Source of the DNA: Bacillus gobiensis
GTDB taxonomy: Bacteria; Bacillota; Bacilli; Bacillales; Bacillaceae
Assembly (NCBI RefSeq): GCF_001278705.1
Contig: NZ_CP012600.1
Span: 372,190-436,189, forward strand
Reading direction: 5' to 3'
Length of the DNA: 64,000 bases
Part shown: positions 18,147 through 27,306 of the stretch, in pieces
Position numbering within the stretch: position 1 is the first letter of the stretch
Layout: each line of letters starts with the position of its first letter
The notes under the pieces: model-generated
Database searches by the model: none
Seen by the model: the letters and a program-made list of their open reading frames with translations, nothing else
What the model was told of the DNA's origin: nothing
Program-made: the position numbers and the translations under genes

Positions 18147-19586
18147 TCATCCCGTCCATTGAATGGCTTGGGCAATAATTAGCAGTACAATGGCAATACC
18201 ACTCCAAATCAAGAACAATGGCAAGTAGAATTTCACCCATTTTTGCCAAGAAACACCCGCTATTACAAGCGTCGCCATGAAATATCCTGAAGTAGGGAAT
18301 AAAATATTTCCAAGTCCATCACCCAATTGATAAGCAAGTACAGCAGTTTGTCTTGTAACACCGATCAAATCGGATAATGGAGCCATAATCGGCATCGTTA
18401 CCAATGCTTGTCCACTGCCGGATGGCACTAAGAAACTAAACAGCATTTGTACGAAAAACATTCCAATTGCACTTAAGATAGAAGGTAGTTCACCGACAAC
18501 TGGGCCGAGATTATGAATGATCGTGTCCATAATTTGGCCTTTCTCCATTACGACAGCAACTGCTCTTGCTACCCCAACAATTAAAGCACCAACTAATACC
18601 TTACGAAAACCTTTATTAAAACCTTCACAAATCTCAATCGGCTTCAACCCGGAGAGTAAACCGACTACGATCCCAATAACAATAAATATTCCTGCCATTT
18701 CAACCATAAACCAGCCTTGTACTAACACTCCATAAACTAATATGGCAAACAATATGAACAATGCTGCAGATGCAATTTTTTGTCTGGTTGTTGCAATGCG
18801 TTTTTCTGTAGCTTCATTGTTTGAATAAAGCTCACGTTTCGCATAATCTTCTTCATATACGTAGCTGTTTTCTGGGTTTTTCTTCACTTTTTTCGCATAA
18901 CGGATAACGTAAAAGATACCTGCTCCAACTATGAGCACAAATGCGATGATTCTGAATTCTAAACCAGAGTATAGAGGAACACCGGACAGTTTTTGACCTA
19001 ACCCTGTATTGATCGGATTTAAAAAACCTGTCGTAAAGCCTGCTGTTGTTGCCACTAATGCTATAGCAGCTGCTACCATTGAATCAAAACCTAATGCTAT
19101 TAACAAAGGCAAGATAACCGGAACATATACTAAGCTCAATTCTTGCGTTCCGATTAAACTACATATAAGTGCAAACACAATCATTAAAACAGGTATGACG
19201 GTAATACTTTTAGTTGAGAATTTCCTCGTCAGTTTATCGACACCGATTTCTATAATCCCAGTTTCCCGAAGAACCATAAACATCCCGCCAATGATTAGTG
19301 TAAAAAAGACCACTTCTCCGGCACTAATTAACCCATTCGGTATGGCTGTAATAAAATCTACCAATCCAACCGGAGTTTGCTCAACTGCCTTGTATGAGTC
19401 GGGGTCTATTGTCGTTCTCCCTTCCGGTCCGGGGACGCGTTCGTAAACACCAGCCGGGACAAAATACGTTGCAATTGCAGCTACTGCACTAAATAAAAAT
19501 AAAATGACATAAATATGAGGCATTGTAAATTTCTTTTTTGAGACTGAGGGTTCTAAATTAAGATGTTGAGAGCTGTTATTTTCCAT
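18147..19586 (-). CDS. YfcC-family membrane carrier
   Basis: A 479-aa integral membrane protein with about 12-13 hydrophobic helices. It begins TMPHIYVILFLFSAVAAIAT and includes LIGTQELSLVYVPVILPLL and SFLVPSGSGQALVTMPIMAP. These are hallmarks of the YfcC/AbgT-like family in the ion-transporter superfamily. Members are thought to move carboxylates, peptides or basic amino acids. ATG 19586 is best because TAGGAGGA is 8-9 nt upstream. The gene is divergent from an N-carbamoyl-amino-acid-hydrolase-like gene, so uptake and hydrolysis of one compound may be linked. Substrate unknown. Confidence 0.82.
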   Translation of the reverse strand: MENNSSQHLNLEPSVSKKKFTMPHIYVILFLFSAVAAIATYFVPAGVYERVPGPEGRTTIDPDSYKAVEQTPVGLVDFITAIPNGLISAGEVVFFTLIIGGMFMVLRETGIIEIGVDKLTRKFSTKSITVIPVLMIVFALICSLIGTQELSLVYVPVILPLLIALGFDSMVAAAIALVATTAGFTTGFLNPINTGLGQKLSGVPLYSGLEFRIIAFVLIVGAGIFYVIRYAKKVKKNPENSYVYEEDYAKRELYSNNEATEKRIATTRQKIASAALFILFAILVYGVLVQGWFMVEMAGIFIVIGIVVGLLSGLKPIEICEGFNKGFRKVLVGALIVGVARAVAVVMEKGQIMDTIIHNLGPVVGELPSILSAIGMFFVQMLFSFLVPSGSGQALVTMPIMAPLSDLIGVTRQTAVLAYQLGDGLGNILFPTSGYFMATLVIAGVSWQKWVKFYLPLFLIWSGIAIVLLIIAQAIQWTG

Positions 19587-19960
19587 ATCGATCATTCCTC
19601 CTAAAAACACGTTATTTATAATTACGAGTCATGTTAAGTATTCTTACATGATATAGATTTCTAGATATTATGTCATTATTCAAAGTGAATAAAGAATCGG
19701 ATTTTTTTTAGATGATGTGTACAAGAAGATGCGGAAATAATGCTGTGTACTTTTTTATGAAGAAATTAGGTGAAATAGATTTGTTCTGAATCATGAATGT
19801 ATATGAAACTAAGAATCAGTTGTCATACAATATCACAAAATTCTATATATTCGAAAAAAACATGATAAAATGATATATCAACAATTGAACCCTCAGTACG
19901 GAAAAACGTAGACAGAATAGTAGACAGAATAAACGTTAAATAGGAAAAGAGGTTGAGAGG
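19587..19960. other. Divergent promoter region, carrier / amidohydrolase
   Basis: AT-rich 374-bp spacer between divergent genes, so it should hold a promoter for each. GATAAAATG at 19863-19871 is a possible -10 region for the + gene, without a convincing -35. It also contains the exact 12-bp tandem duplication listed separately. Confidence 0.4.
19908..19931. repeat. Exact 12-bp tandem duplication
   Basis: GTAGACAGAATA occurs twice with no spacer, 30 nt before the amidohydrolase start, between it and the divergent carrier gene. Confidence 0.8.
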
Positions 19961-21184
19961 ATGGAATTGCAAAAACTGCTTATTAACGGATTCAGGTTAA
20001 AAGAGGAATTGGAGAATTTCGCAAGCTTCGGCCGCACGGAGAATAAGGGAGTTACACGACTTTCTTTATCTAAACCTGATATTTTAGCTCGAAACTATTT
20101 TTGTTCATGCTGCGAGAGCTTAGGCATGTCCGTTCGATTTGATGATATGGGGAATATTTATGCTACCTTGAAGGGTGCTTCGGATGCTCCGCCAATTGTT
20201 ATGGGATCACATCTTGATTCAGTGAAAAAAGGCGGGCGTTTCGATGGGACATTAGGTGTACTCGCGGCGCTCGAAGTCGTCAGAACCTTGGTGGATCATC
20301 AAATAAAACCGCGGGTACCGATCACGATCGTCAATTTCACTAATGAAGAGGGGGCGAGATTTGACCCTGCAATGATGTCATCTGGAGTCATAGCCGGCAA
20401 ATTTAATAAACGGGAAATACTGCAAAAAAAGGATAAAGAGGGCATCACCTTTGAACAAGCGTTACAGTCGAGCGGATATGAAGGAAGTATAGAGAATCGG
20501 TTGAAGGAAGCAGCAGCCTATTTGGAATTACATATTGAACAAGGCCCTGTTTTAGAGAGTGAGTCACTAGATATTGGTATCGTTGAAGGTGTCGTAGGCA
20601 TGGTCTGTTATGGAATTGAAGTAATCGGCGAATCTAATCACGCGGGAACGACACCTATGCGGATGAGGAAAGACCCCTTATTCGCAACGAATGATTTAAT
20701 TACAGAGCTTCGAGAAAAACTCGGGAAACTAGATGATCAGTTGGTTTATACAATGGGTGAAATGAATGTTACACCGAATATTCATACCGTCATTCCGAAT
20801 AAGGTTGTATTTTCTCTGGAAGCGAGACACAAGGATGAAGAGGTGATTCGTAAGGTTGAAGAAATTATTGCTGAGCTCCCGGCTATCGTAGGAGACTGCA
20901 GCGTAAAGGCTGAGAAAAGGTGGAGCCGAGATACGGTTTGGTTTGATAAGAAGTTATGCGATCACATGGAGAATTCTACTCAATCTTTAGGTTATTCCTA
21001 CAAAAAAATGTTCAGCGGAGCAGGGCATGATGCACAATTCATCGCTTCCTTTATCCCCTCTGTCATGATCTTTGCTCCTAGTAAAAACGGACAAAGCCAT
21101 TGTGAAGCGGAATTCACTTCCTATGAAGAATACACAAAGGCAGCAAATGTGCTGCTGGATACGGTGGTTTCGTTGATCAAATAG
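19961..21184 (+). CDS. M20 amidohydrolase, N-carbamoyl-L-amino acid hydrolase / allantoate amidohydrolase type
   Basis: A 407-aa Zn-dependent hydrolase of the M20C/beta-alanine synthase-like group. Diagnostic motifs are MGSHLDSVKKGGRFDGTLGV around residue 84, NFTNEEGARF, LELHIEQGPVLE, and FSGAGHDAQFIA near the C-terminus. The dimerisation lid includes GESNHAGTTPMRMRKDP. Enzymes of this group release ammonia and CO2 from carbamoyl or ureido compounds. It differs from the other M20 protein at 3.2 kb. A GAGAGG site precedes the ATG. The divergent YfcC-type carrier is the likely partner for uptake. Substrate inferred only to class. Confidence 0.88.
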   Translation: MELQKLLINGFRLKEELENFASFGRTENKGVTRLSLSKPDILARNYFCSCCESLGMSVRFDDMGNIYATLKGASDAPPIVMGSHLDSVKKGGRFDGTLGVLAALEVVRTLVDHQIKPRVPITIVNFTNEEGARFDPAMMSSGVIAGKFNKREILQKKDKEGITFEQALQSSGYEGSIENRLKEAAAYLELHIEQGPVLESESLDIGIVEGVVGMVCYGIEVIGESNHAGTTPMRMRKDPLFATNDLITELREKLGKLDDQLVYTMGEMNVTPNIHTVIPNKVVFSLEARHKDEEVIRKVEEIIAELPAIVGDCSVKAEKRWSRDTVWFDKKLCDHMENSTQSLGYSYKKMFSGAGHDAQFIASFIPSVMIFAPSKNGQSHCEAEFTSYEEYTKAANVLLDTVVSLIK

Positions 21185-21191
21185 GGAAAGA

Positions 21192-21227
21192 AGCTGCGGT
21201 TGTTCGAGTTTTCGGACAGCCGCAGCT
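21192..21227. terminator. Hairpin between convergent genes
   Basis: AGCTGCGG/CCGCAGCT with further pairing inside. It lies between convergent stop codons at 21184 and 21231. The T tail is weak on both strands, so a terminator role is likely but not certain. Confidence 0.5.
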
Positions 21228-21230
21228 GTA

Positions 21231-22208
21231 TTAGTTTGAAATAATTTTCACACGCATACCCTCTGTGGCTTTAAATAACGCTTTATCACCCATTCTTTTC
21301 ACCCTAGGGGACAGGGTGGATGCGCGTACCAGTTCATCTCCAAACAGTACGGCAGGGTCGATAAGACGTACTTTATTTTTTCGATGGATATCAAAGTCGT
21401 TAAGATCTTCTCTGACTTCTATATCGTAGTGGATTTGCTGCATAAGTTCTTGTATATGCTGGTCATTTGAAGAGCGGAGGATAGCTAGGACTTCTTCATC
21501 GGTGCCAAGCAAGTCGCTAAGGCGAATGATTTTTTTTTCTAATGCGAGCTTTAAAGTATCTGCCAGCATATGATAGCCGTAAATGTTGAGGGGATCCATA
21601 AAGAAATCAATGACTTCTTTGTAATACGTCTGGACAAACCATTCTGCATTTTCCAATCGATTAAGATACATTTTTCCATTAACGACAATTAGAGCATCTA
21701 AAAACTGTCTAGCTTCTTCTAAAGAGATTTGGCGATAGCGGTACATATCTCGCAAGGTGTAGTCCACTCTGTCTGCACACAGCTCAGGAGCTGCTTGTTC
21801 AAGCAATGTCCATTTCGAATCATTGAAGAGAATTTCTTTATAATCGTAGCCAAATTGTTCAAGTATACCGGGAACTTCTGATTTCTCCACAACTTCATGG
21901 ACGATTTTTTCATGATAGTCTTCAGCGTGATTATCAAACACAAAATCGATCACATGCGAAAAAGCGGTATGTGACACATCATGAAGCAATCCAGCCACTT
22001 GCTCTTCGAGAGAACCGCCTAGTTTTTTGATTAGCAGCATTACGCCTAGAGAATGCTCATATCTTGTGACATTCCATTCCGGATTCACTAAATAGCTTGC
22101 ACCGCCTTGATGGATTCCTTTTAATCGTTGGATTGGCTGGCTTTGAATTAATTGTTCAAGGACACCGTCTATGATGAATTCTCCGTAAATTGGGTCTGAA
22201 ATGATCAA
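21231..22208 (-). CDS. HD-domain phosphohydrolase (YdhJ-like)
   Basis: A 325-aa protein of the dNTPase-like HD group. Motifs are NVTRYEHSLGVMLLI (first His), VAGLLHDVSHTAFSHVIDF (HD pair) and APELCADRVDYTLRDMY (last Asp). Similar Bacillus proteins are uncharacterised. I place the start at TTG 22208 because similarity begins at LIISDPIYGEF. A longer reading from TTG 22271 adds 21 atypical residues containing a promoter-like TACAAT, but the ribosome site at 22208 is weak, so the start is uncertain. It overlaps the intergenic region of the next membrane-protein gene. Confidence 0.75.
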   Translation of the reverse strand: MIISDPIYGEFIIDGVLEQLIQSQPIQRLKGIHQGGASYLVNPEWNVTRYEHSLGVMLLIKKLGGSLEEQVAGLLHDVSHTAFSHVIDFVFDNHAEDYHEKIVHEVVEKSEVPGILEQFGYDYKEILFNDSKWTLLEQAAPELCADRVDYTLRDMYRYRQISLEEARQFLDALIVVNGKMYLNRLENAEWFVQTYYKEVIDFFMDPLNIYGYHMLADTLKLALEKKIIRLSDLLGTDEEVLAILRSSNDQHIQELMQQIHYDIEVREDLNDFDIHRKNKVRLIDPAVLFGDELVRASTLSPRVKRMGDKALFKATEGMRVKIISN

Positions 22209-22274
22209 ATGACCACGCCTGCCTTTTTCTTCATTGTAGCAGAATAAAACCTTATAAATACATTTTGACAACTA

Positions 22275-22667
22275 TTAACTGAAAATTGTAACAAATAAAC
22301 AGGACAGAAATGCGATACAAGAAAGTGGTGCCATGATCAGTTTCTCTTTTTTACTTTTTGATACGAGATTTCCTATCGTATTTAACCCTAGGAATACCGT
22401 GAATATCCAAACTATGATATTTAAAGAAGTAATCTCTATTAATATAATTTTTGAATGGATTAAAAAGACAAACCCTATAATAAGAAGAATTATTGCAGAA
22501 ATCATACTGGCAATTCGTAATTTTACAGGTAAGACTCCTTTGTGAAATCCACCCCAGCTGTATTCTCCTAACGGGAAGCCTAAAGCGAGCAGTGTTTGAA
22601 GCATCGAAATAACTAAAAAAATCACAGCGCTAATACTAGCAGCAAATTGAATGTATGTATCGTCCAT
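22275..22667 (-). CDS. Conserved small membrane protein
   Basis: A 130-aa protein with four predicted helices (about residues 8-28, 52-70, 77-96 and 110-129). A conserved-looking LGFPLGEYSWGGFHKGVLPVKLR loop lies between helices 1 and 2 and is probably functional. AAGGAGG precedes the ATG. Relatives of this layout are common in Bacillus but have no known role. It precedes the HD gene on the same strand and may be co-transcribed with it. Confidence 0.7.
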   Translation of the reverse strand: MDDTYIQFAASISAVIFLVISMLQTLLALGFPLGEYSWGGFHKGVLPVKLRIASMISAIILLIIGFVFLIHSKIILIEITSLNIIVWIFTVFLGLNTIGNLVSKSKKEKLIMAPLSCIAFLSCLFVTIFS

Positions 22668-22881
22668 TCATAAAACCTCCTTAAAGTTATACATATTCCA
22701 TTACTGCAAATTTAATCTGAAAATCTTTAAGTACATCAGTGGTTTAAGGCTTAGTTAAATAATTTTATGTATAGACCGCGGGTGATAATACTAGCTTCTG
22801 AGTTGTTCATTCTCAACTGATGCATGATAAGTTGTAATTGTAAAAAAATCCTTCTCGTAGAGGCGTGAAACAAAGCCATAC

Positions 22882-22919
22882 ATAAAAAAGAGTGTAAAAC
22901 CCTATACAGTTTTACACTT
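22882..22919 (-). terminator. Terminator of the peptide importer/amidase operon
   Basis: On the minus strand AGTGTAAAAC/GTTTTACACT with an 8-nt loop is followed by CTTTTTTATG. It lies about 45 nt after the amidase stop. The remaining 22668-22881 shows no gene. Confidence 0.85.
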
Positions 22920-22965
22920 AGATTCTTATATTTATTGTGTATTCTCAGCTTTCCCAAGGAATTCT

Positions 22966-24378
22966 TTAATTTATGTTTACGGCATCCTGATTCATTTCAT
23001 TTTCGTAGGCTTGATTTAGTTCAAGCTTTTTTATCCATCGTTCAGAATTTTCATAAACGGAGCCTATTGACAGAATTTGTTGCTCGGCGAAAGGTTTCCC
23101 GATCAATTGCATTCCAATCGGCAGTTCATTGGAAGTAAAGCCGCATGGAATCGAAATGGCGGGGAAGCCAAGGTAGTTGCCGATCGGAGTTTTTCCTAGT
23201 TTGAAAATCGTGTGAATCGTTTCATGGGGAGGGTTTGTGCCTATATCCAATGGTTCTCTGCTGTTCGTTGGAGAAAGGAGTACATCGCAGTCTTCCATAG
23301 CCTTTAGTGCCGAGCCTTTAAAGTGTTTTCTCAGTCTTTGCGCATTTAAATAGTCGCTCGCTGTCACGGATTCCGCTGAATTCAGCCGGACCTGTACATC
23401 AGTACCATAATCACTTGAATATTTTTCGAAAATCGGCTCATGGAAGGTAAAGGCTTCAGATTTGGAGATGATTTGCTGGGCGTACAAAGCTTCTTCGACA
23501 TTCTCGAGCTGTACTTCTACAACTTCAGCTCCTAAAGCGGATAGCCTGGACGTTGCTTGCATAAATATGCCCTTCACCTCGTCGTCCAGCCCCTCCATAA
23601 AATAACCTGTAAGCAGTCCGATTTTTACGCCTGCCAGATTTTCTGCTTCAAAGGGAAGTTGGACAAATGCCCTCGGATCATCCGTAATTGCATTTAGCAT
23701 AATCGCGCTGTCTTCAACCGTCCTCGTCATTGGGCCAATATGATCAAGCGACCAGCTTAATGGAGTACACCCTTTTCTGCTTACGGCATCGTAAGTGGGC
23801 TTTAATCCGACAATGCCGCATAAGGCGGAAGGAAGCCGGATCGAACCGCCAGTATCTGTGCCGATAGCGCCAAAGCACATTCCCGCGGCTACTGCAGCCG
23901 CTGATCCGCCGCTTGATCCGCCGGGAATTTTGTTCACGTTCCAAGGATTTCGCGTAGGACCGAAATGAGGATTCTCTGTTGTTGCGCCCATTGCAAATTC
24001 ATGTAAATTCGTTTTTCCGATAATGATGGCACCGGCTGCCTTTAGTTTTTGGACGACGATAGCATCGGCGGTTGATTTCCACTTTGTAAACAGCTTTGAT
24101 CCAGAAGTCGTTACCCTTCCTTTCGTTTCGAATATATCCTTAATAGCAATTGGCACTCCGTGTAACGGGCTTCTGATTTTCCCTTGCAGCACCTCTTCTT
24201 CCAGCTGTCTGGCTTGCTCTTTCGAATCATCCGCAAGCACATCAATATATGCATTAAGAGCCGGTTCAATTGCTTGAATACGGTTCAGCAATAGGCTGGT
24301 CAATTCGACAGGAGATACGTTTTTACTGGCGATTTTCTTTGAAAGATCCGCGATGGATTGAAAATAAAAAGATTTCAT
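22966..24378 (-). CDS. Amidase-signature family amidase
   Basis: A 470-aa serine amidase with the Ser-Ser-Lys triad: Lys in LHGVPIAIKDIFETKG (about residue 79), and GGSSGGSAAAVAAGMC plus TDTGGSIRLPSALCG, carrying the cis-Ser and nucleophile at about residues 154 and 178. It is GatA/AtzE-like in overall layout, has no signal peptide and should be cytoplasmic. It is the last gene of the peptide-importer operon, with GAGGAG before the ATG. The simplest reading is that the importer brings in an amide or peptide that this enzyme splits. It need not be a tRNA amidotransferase because gatB/gatC are absent. Confidence 0.88.
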   Translation of the reverse strand: MKSFYFQSIADLSKKIASKNVSPVELTSLLLNRIQAIEPALNAYIDVLADDSKEQARQLEEEVLQGKIRSPLHGVPIAIKDIFETKGRVTTSGSKLFTKWKSTADAIVVQKLKAAGAIIIGKTNLHEFAMGATTENPHFGPTRNPWNVNKIPGGSSGGSAAAVAAGMCFGAIGTDTGGSIRLPSALCGIVGLKPTYDAVSRKGCTPLSWSLDHIGPMTRTVEDSAIMLNAITDDPRAFVQLPFEAENLAGVKIGLLTGYFMEGLDDEVKGIFMQATSRLSALGAEVVEVQLENVEEALYAQQIISKSEAFTFHEPIFEKYSSDYGTDVQVRLNSAESVTASDYLNAQRLRKHFKGSALKAMEDCDVLLSPTNSREPLDIGTNPPHETIHTIFKLGKTPIGNYLGFPAISIPCGFTSNELPIGMQLIGKPFAEQQILSIGSVYENSERWIKKLELNQAYENEMNQDAVNIN

Positions 24379-24380
24379 TT

Positions 24381-24494
24381 CTATTTCTCCTCTCCATTAA
24401 AATACGTAAATGAAGGCTCCTCTTCGGCAGAAACGATTGGCTTTTTTACTTTTAATATTTCAATCAAGTAATCTGTCAAACTCATTTCATTCAT
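24381..24494 (-). CDS. 37-residue protein between importer and amidase
   Basis: An ORF too short for usual gene finding. The ATG at 24494 shares a base with the TGA of the ATPase gene (TGATG). It ends in TAG 3 nt before the amidase ATG, and its last codons (GGAGAGGAGAAA) supply the amidase ribosome site. The product begins MNEMSLTDYLIEILKVKK and continues PIVSAEEEPSFTYFNGEEK: a short amphipathic helix plus an acidic tail. The tight coupling suggests real translation. It could be an amidase partner in the style of GatC/AtzG, or just a coupling leader. Confidence 0.55.
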   Translation of the reverse strand: MNEMSLTDYLIEILKVKKPIVSAEEEPSFTYFNGEEK

Positions 24495-25342
24495 CAATTA
24501 ACCACTCCTTTCAATGCTGGGCGAAAGCTCTCCCTGAAATCATCAAAATCTCCATTTAAGGTTAGGATCGATTTTAATAGCTTTTTGGTTGTCTCGTGCT
24601 TAGGGTGTCTGAAAAGCTCGATCGTCGGTGCGGTTTCTATCAGCTCTCCTTTGGATAAGACGCCGACTTTGTCGCAAAAATAAGCAACAAGGTCAAGATT
24701 ATGGGCGATAAATAGGTACGTTAAATTAAATTCTTCTTGCAGCTCCTGCAGAAGGTTAATGATTTGTGCTTTTACTGAGACATCTAATGCTGATACGGGT
24801 TCATCAAGAACGAGAAACTCTGGGTTTAGGATCAGTGCCCTGGCAATTCCGGCTCTTTGCCGCTGGCCGCCGGAAAGCTCATGCGGATAGCGTGTGGCGA
24901 AATTTTTCTGGAGGCCGACTTTCTCAAGGAGGCTTGCAGCCTTTTGATCGGCTGTTTGGCGCGCTTCCTTATTTTGTTTGAGCAGGGGATAGGCGATTTG
25001 TTCACCGATCGTCATTCTTGGATTAAACGCTGAACCAGAATCCTGAAACACAATCTGCATTTTGCTTCGGTACGCTTCCATTTGTTGCGGTTTAAGCGTC
25101 AAGAGTGGTTCGCCATTATAAAAGACACTACCTGCAGTCGGCTCTGTCAGACGGAGAATCATTCTTCCTATCGTTGATTTTCCTGAGCCTGACTCACCGA
25201 TGAGACCAAAGGATTCCCCTTTGTTAATCGAAAATGACACATTTTTAACCGCTTGAAAGCCTTCGTTTTTGAAGAGCCAATTTTTTTTTGCCCCATACAC
25301 TTTTTCCAGGTTCTGAACCTCTAATAACGGACGATTCGCCAT
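24494..25342 (-). CDS. Peptide ABC importer ATPase (DppF/OppF-like)
   Basis: A 282-aa ATP-binding subunit with Walker A GESGSGKST near residue 52, the ABC signature LSGGQRQRAGIARAL, and Walker B FLVLDEPVSALD. It energises peptide or nickel-type import as one half of the DppD/DppF pair. An AAGGAG site precedes the ATG, one nucleotide past the end of the partner ATPase gene. It lacks the long C-terminal oligopeptide-binding extension seen in some OppF proteins. Confidence 0.92.
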   Translation of the reverse strand: MANRPLLEVQNLEKVYGAKKNWLFKNEGFQAVKNVSFSINKGESFGLIGESGSGKSTIGRMILRLTEPTAGSVFYNGEPLLTLKPQQMEAYRSKMQIVFQDSGSAFNPRMTIGEQIAYPLLKQNKEARQTADQKAASLLEKVGLQKNFATRYPHELSGGQRQRAGIARALILNPEFLVLDEPVSALDVSVKAQIINLLQELQEEFNLTYLFIAHNLDLVAYFCDKVGVLSKGELIETAPTIELFRHPKHETTKKLLKSILTLNGDFDDFRESFRPALKGVVN

Positions 25343-25343
25343 G

Positions 25344-26369
25344 TTAAATCACTCCTTCCGTTAAAAAACATCGTACTTCGTGTGCTTGGCTGCCCCCGGA
25401 TAATTTCTTTAACATTGGGATGGAGGCTGTGCACTTAGATTGTGCACTTGGGCATCGCGCAGCAAATCGGCAGCTGTTTGTTACTTCTTTTAAATTTGGC
25501 GGCTCTCCGGGAATTTGCCAAAGCGGTTTTTTGCCTTTAGAGGGATCAAATATCCAAGAAAGATCAGGAATGCATTTCATTAAGCTTTTCGTATAAGGAT
25601 GCTCAGGATGAAAAAGTATTTCCTCCTTTGATCCTTTCTCAACGATTTGACCGGCATACATGACCGCAACGTGGTCAGATATTCGGGCGACAACACCGAA
25701 ATCGTGGGTGATCATAAGTACGGCTGTGCCCAGCTCCTTGTTGATTTTTTTTAACAGATCCAACACTTGTATCTGAACGGTCGGATCTAAAGCTGACGTT
25801 GGTTCATCAGCAATGACTAAATCCGGATCACAGGCGAGAGACATCGCGATCACAACTCGTTGCTTTAATCCGCCACTCAGCTGATGGGGAAAGGATTGGT
25901 AGATTTTCATTGGATCATCAACACCCATCTGCTTGAGGAGTTCAAGCGATTTTTCCTTTGCCTCTTTCTTGCTTTTATTCGTTTTAGAGGTGATGATTTC
26001 AACGATTTGTGTGCCTACCCTGTAAGAAGGGTCGAGGGAGGTCATCGCGTTTTGGGCAATCAATGATATTTTTTTGCCGCGGATGTCTTTCACTTCCTTA
26101 GGGCGTAAGGAAGTTAAGTTTTTTCCTTCAATTGATACTTTTCCGTGATAGCCATACAATAATTGGTTAGGAATCAGCTGCAGGATGGAATGGATGGTCA
26201 TTGACTTTCCTGAGCCTGATTCCCCGACAATCGAAAGAATTTCCCCGTTTTTCATAGTGAGGTTAATATCTTCAAGCACTGTCATTATGCCATCAGGTGT
26301 TTTTATTTCTGTCGATAAATTTTCAACCTGAAGTAAGTTCAGGGTTTCTTCAGTAGCATTTACAGTCAT
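25344..26369 (-). CDS. Peptide ABC importer ATPase (DppD/OppD-like)
   Basis: A 341-aa second ATPase. Walker A is GESGSGKSMT, the signature LSGGLKQRVVIAMSL and Walker B LVIADEPTSALD. The C-terminal extension has the conserved cysteines (SCRFAARCPSAQSKC) that bind an iron-sulfur cluster in OppD/DppD proteins. AAGGAGG precedes the ATG. It forms a heterodimer with the adjacent ATPase on the cytoplasmic face of the importer. Confidence 0.93.
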   Translation of the reverse strand: MTVNATEETLNLLQVENLSTEIKTPDGIMTVLEDINLTMKNGEILSIVGESGSGKSMTIHSILQLIPNQLLYGYHGKVSIEGKNLTSLRPKEVKDIRGKKISLIAQNAMTSLDPSYRVGTQIVEIITSKTNKSKKEAKEKSLELLKQMGVDDPMKIYQSFPHQLSGGLKQRVVIAMSLACDPDLVIADEPTSALDPTVQIQVLDLLKKINKELGTAVLMITHDFGVVARISDHVAVMYAGQIVEKGSKEEILFHPEHPYTKSLMKCIPDLSWIFDPSKGKKPLWQIPGEPPNLKEVTNSCRFAARCPSAQSKCTASIPMLKKLSGGSQAHEVRCFLTEGVI

Positions 26370-26397
26370 GCCTTTCCCTCCTTAATTGATGAAAAAT

Positions 26398-27294
26398 TCA
26401 TGCTGCTTTTTTTCGTTTCCTCAAGGTGAATTTCATTTTTGACCGTTCATATGGGTCGAAAGCATCCCTCAGTCCGTCACCAACCATGCTGAAGGCAAGA
26501 GACAACATGGCAATCGCTAAACCTGGCAAAAATGTAACGTGAGGATATCCTTGTATCAGCACATCGCTGCCATCGCTTGCCATTCTTCCCCAATCGGCAA
26601 CAGGCGGTTGTACCCCAAGCCCAATAAAGCTTAAACCGGCTACTGTTGTAATGGTTACTCCGAGAATCGTCGTACTATAAATAATCAGGGATGGTAATAC
26701 ATTCGGGAGAATTTGCTTAAACATGATCTCTCTCGGTTTGACTCCGAAGGCTTTTGCCGCTTCAACATATTCCTTTTGGCTTTCTTGGACGGTATCTGTA
26801 TAAACGACTCGCGCCATGTATGGGATTCTTACAATGACCATGGCAATCATTACATTTAGGATGCCGGGACCAAGAATCGCAGCAATCGCAATGGCTAACA
26901 GCACCGCTGGAAAAGCAAAGAAAACATCCATGATTCTCATCAGTACATTTCCGACCCAGCCTTGAAAATATCCCGCTGTTATGCCGATAATCAGGCTGAT
27001 AGCAGCTGAAATGAGAACAGGGAGAATAGCGCTAATTAACGTCGTCTGTGTGCCAAATATCAACCGGCTTAAAATATCTCTTCCTTGCTGGTCCGTACCT
27101 AGCAGAAATCCTTCAGAACCAGGAGGTACCAAGCGCTTGCTCGGGTCGGGAACATCGGTTGGATCAAGCGGAGCAATCCACTGAGCAAATAACGCAACAA
27201 CAAATGATAGCAGAATGAAAATAGCAGCGCCTGCTGCCAACTTATCTTTAAGAAAAGCTTTGAAAGCTAGCTTGAGCTGTGATTCAGAAGACAT
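26398..27294 (-). CDS. Peptide ABC importer permease (DppC/OppC-like)
   Basis: A 298-aa inner-membrane subunit with six predicted helices. It has an OppC-type N-terminal extension with LGTDQQGRDILSRLIFGTQT and a cytoplasmic EAA loop (EAAKAFGVKPREIMFKQILP) that docks the ATPases. It pairs with the DppB-like protein encoded just upstream. It is in the middle of a five-component import operon on the minus strand. Confidence 0.93.
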   Translation of the reverse strand: MSSESQLKLAFKAFLKDKLAAGAAIFILLSFVVALFAQWIAPLDPTDVPDPSKRLVPPGSEGFLLGTDQQGRDILSRLIFGTQTTLISAILPVLISAAISLIIGITAGYFQGWVGNVLMRIMDVFFAFPAVLLAIAIAAILGPGILNVMIAMVIVRIPYMARVVYTDTVQESQKEYVEAAKAFGVKPREIMFKQILPNVLPSLIIYSTTILGVTITTVAGLSFIGLGVQPPVADWGRMASDGSDVLIQGYPHVTFLPGLAIAMLSLAFSMVGDGLRDAFDPYERSKMKFTLRKRKKAA

Positions 27295-27306
27295 GGTCTC
27301 ACTCCT

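Noticed and set aside
22966..24378. GatA subunit of Glu-tRNA amidotransferase
   Set aside because: No gatB or usual gatC is adjacent; the gene is the end of a peptide importer operon.
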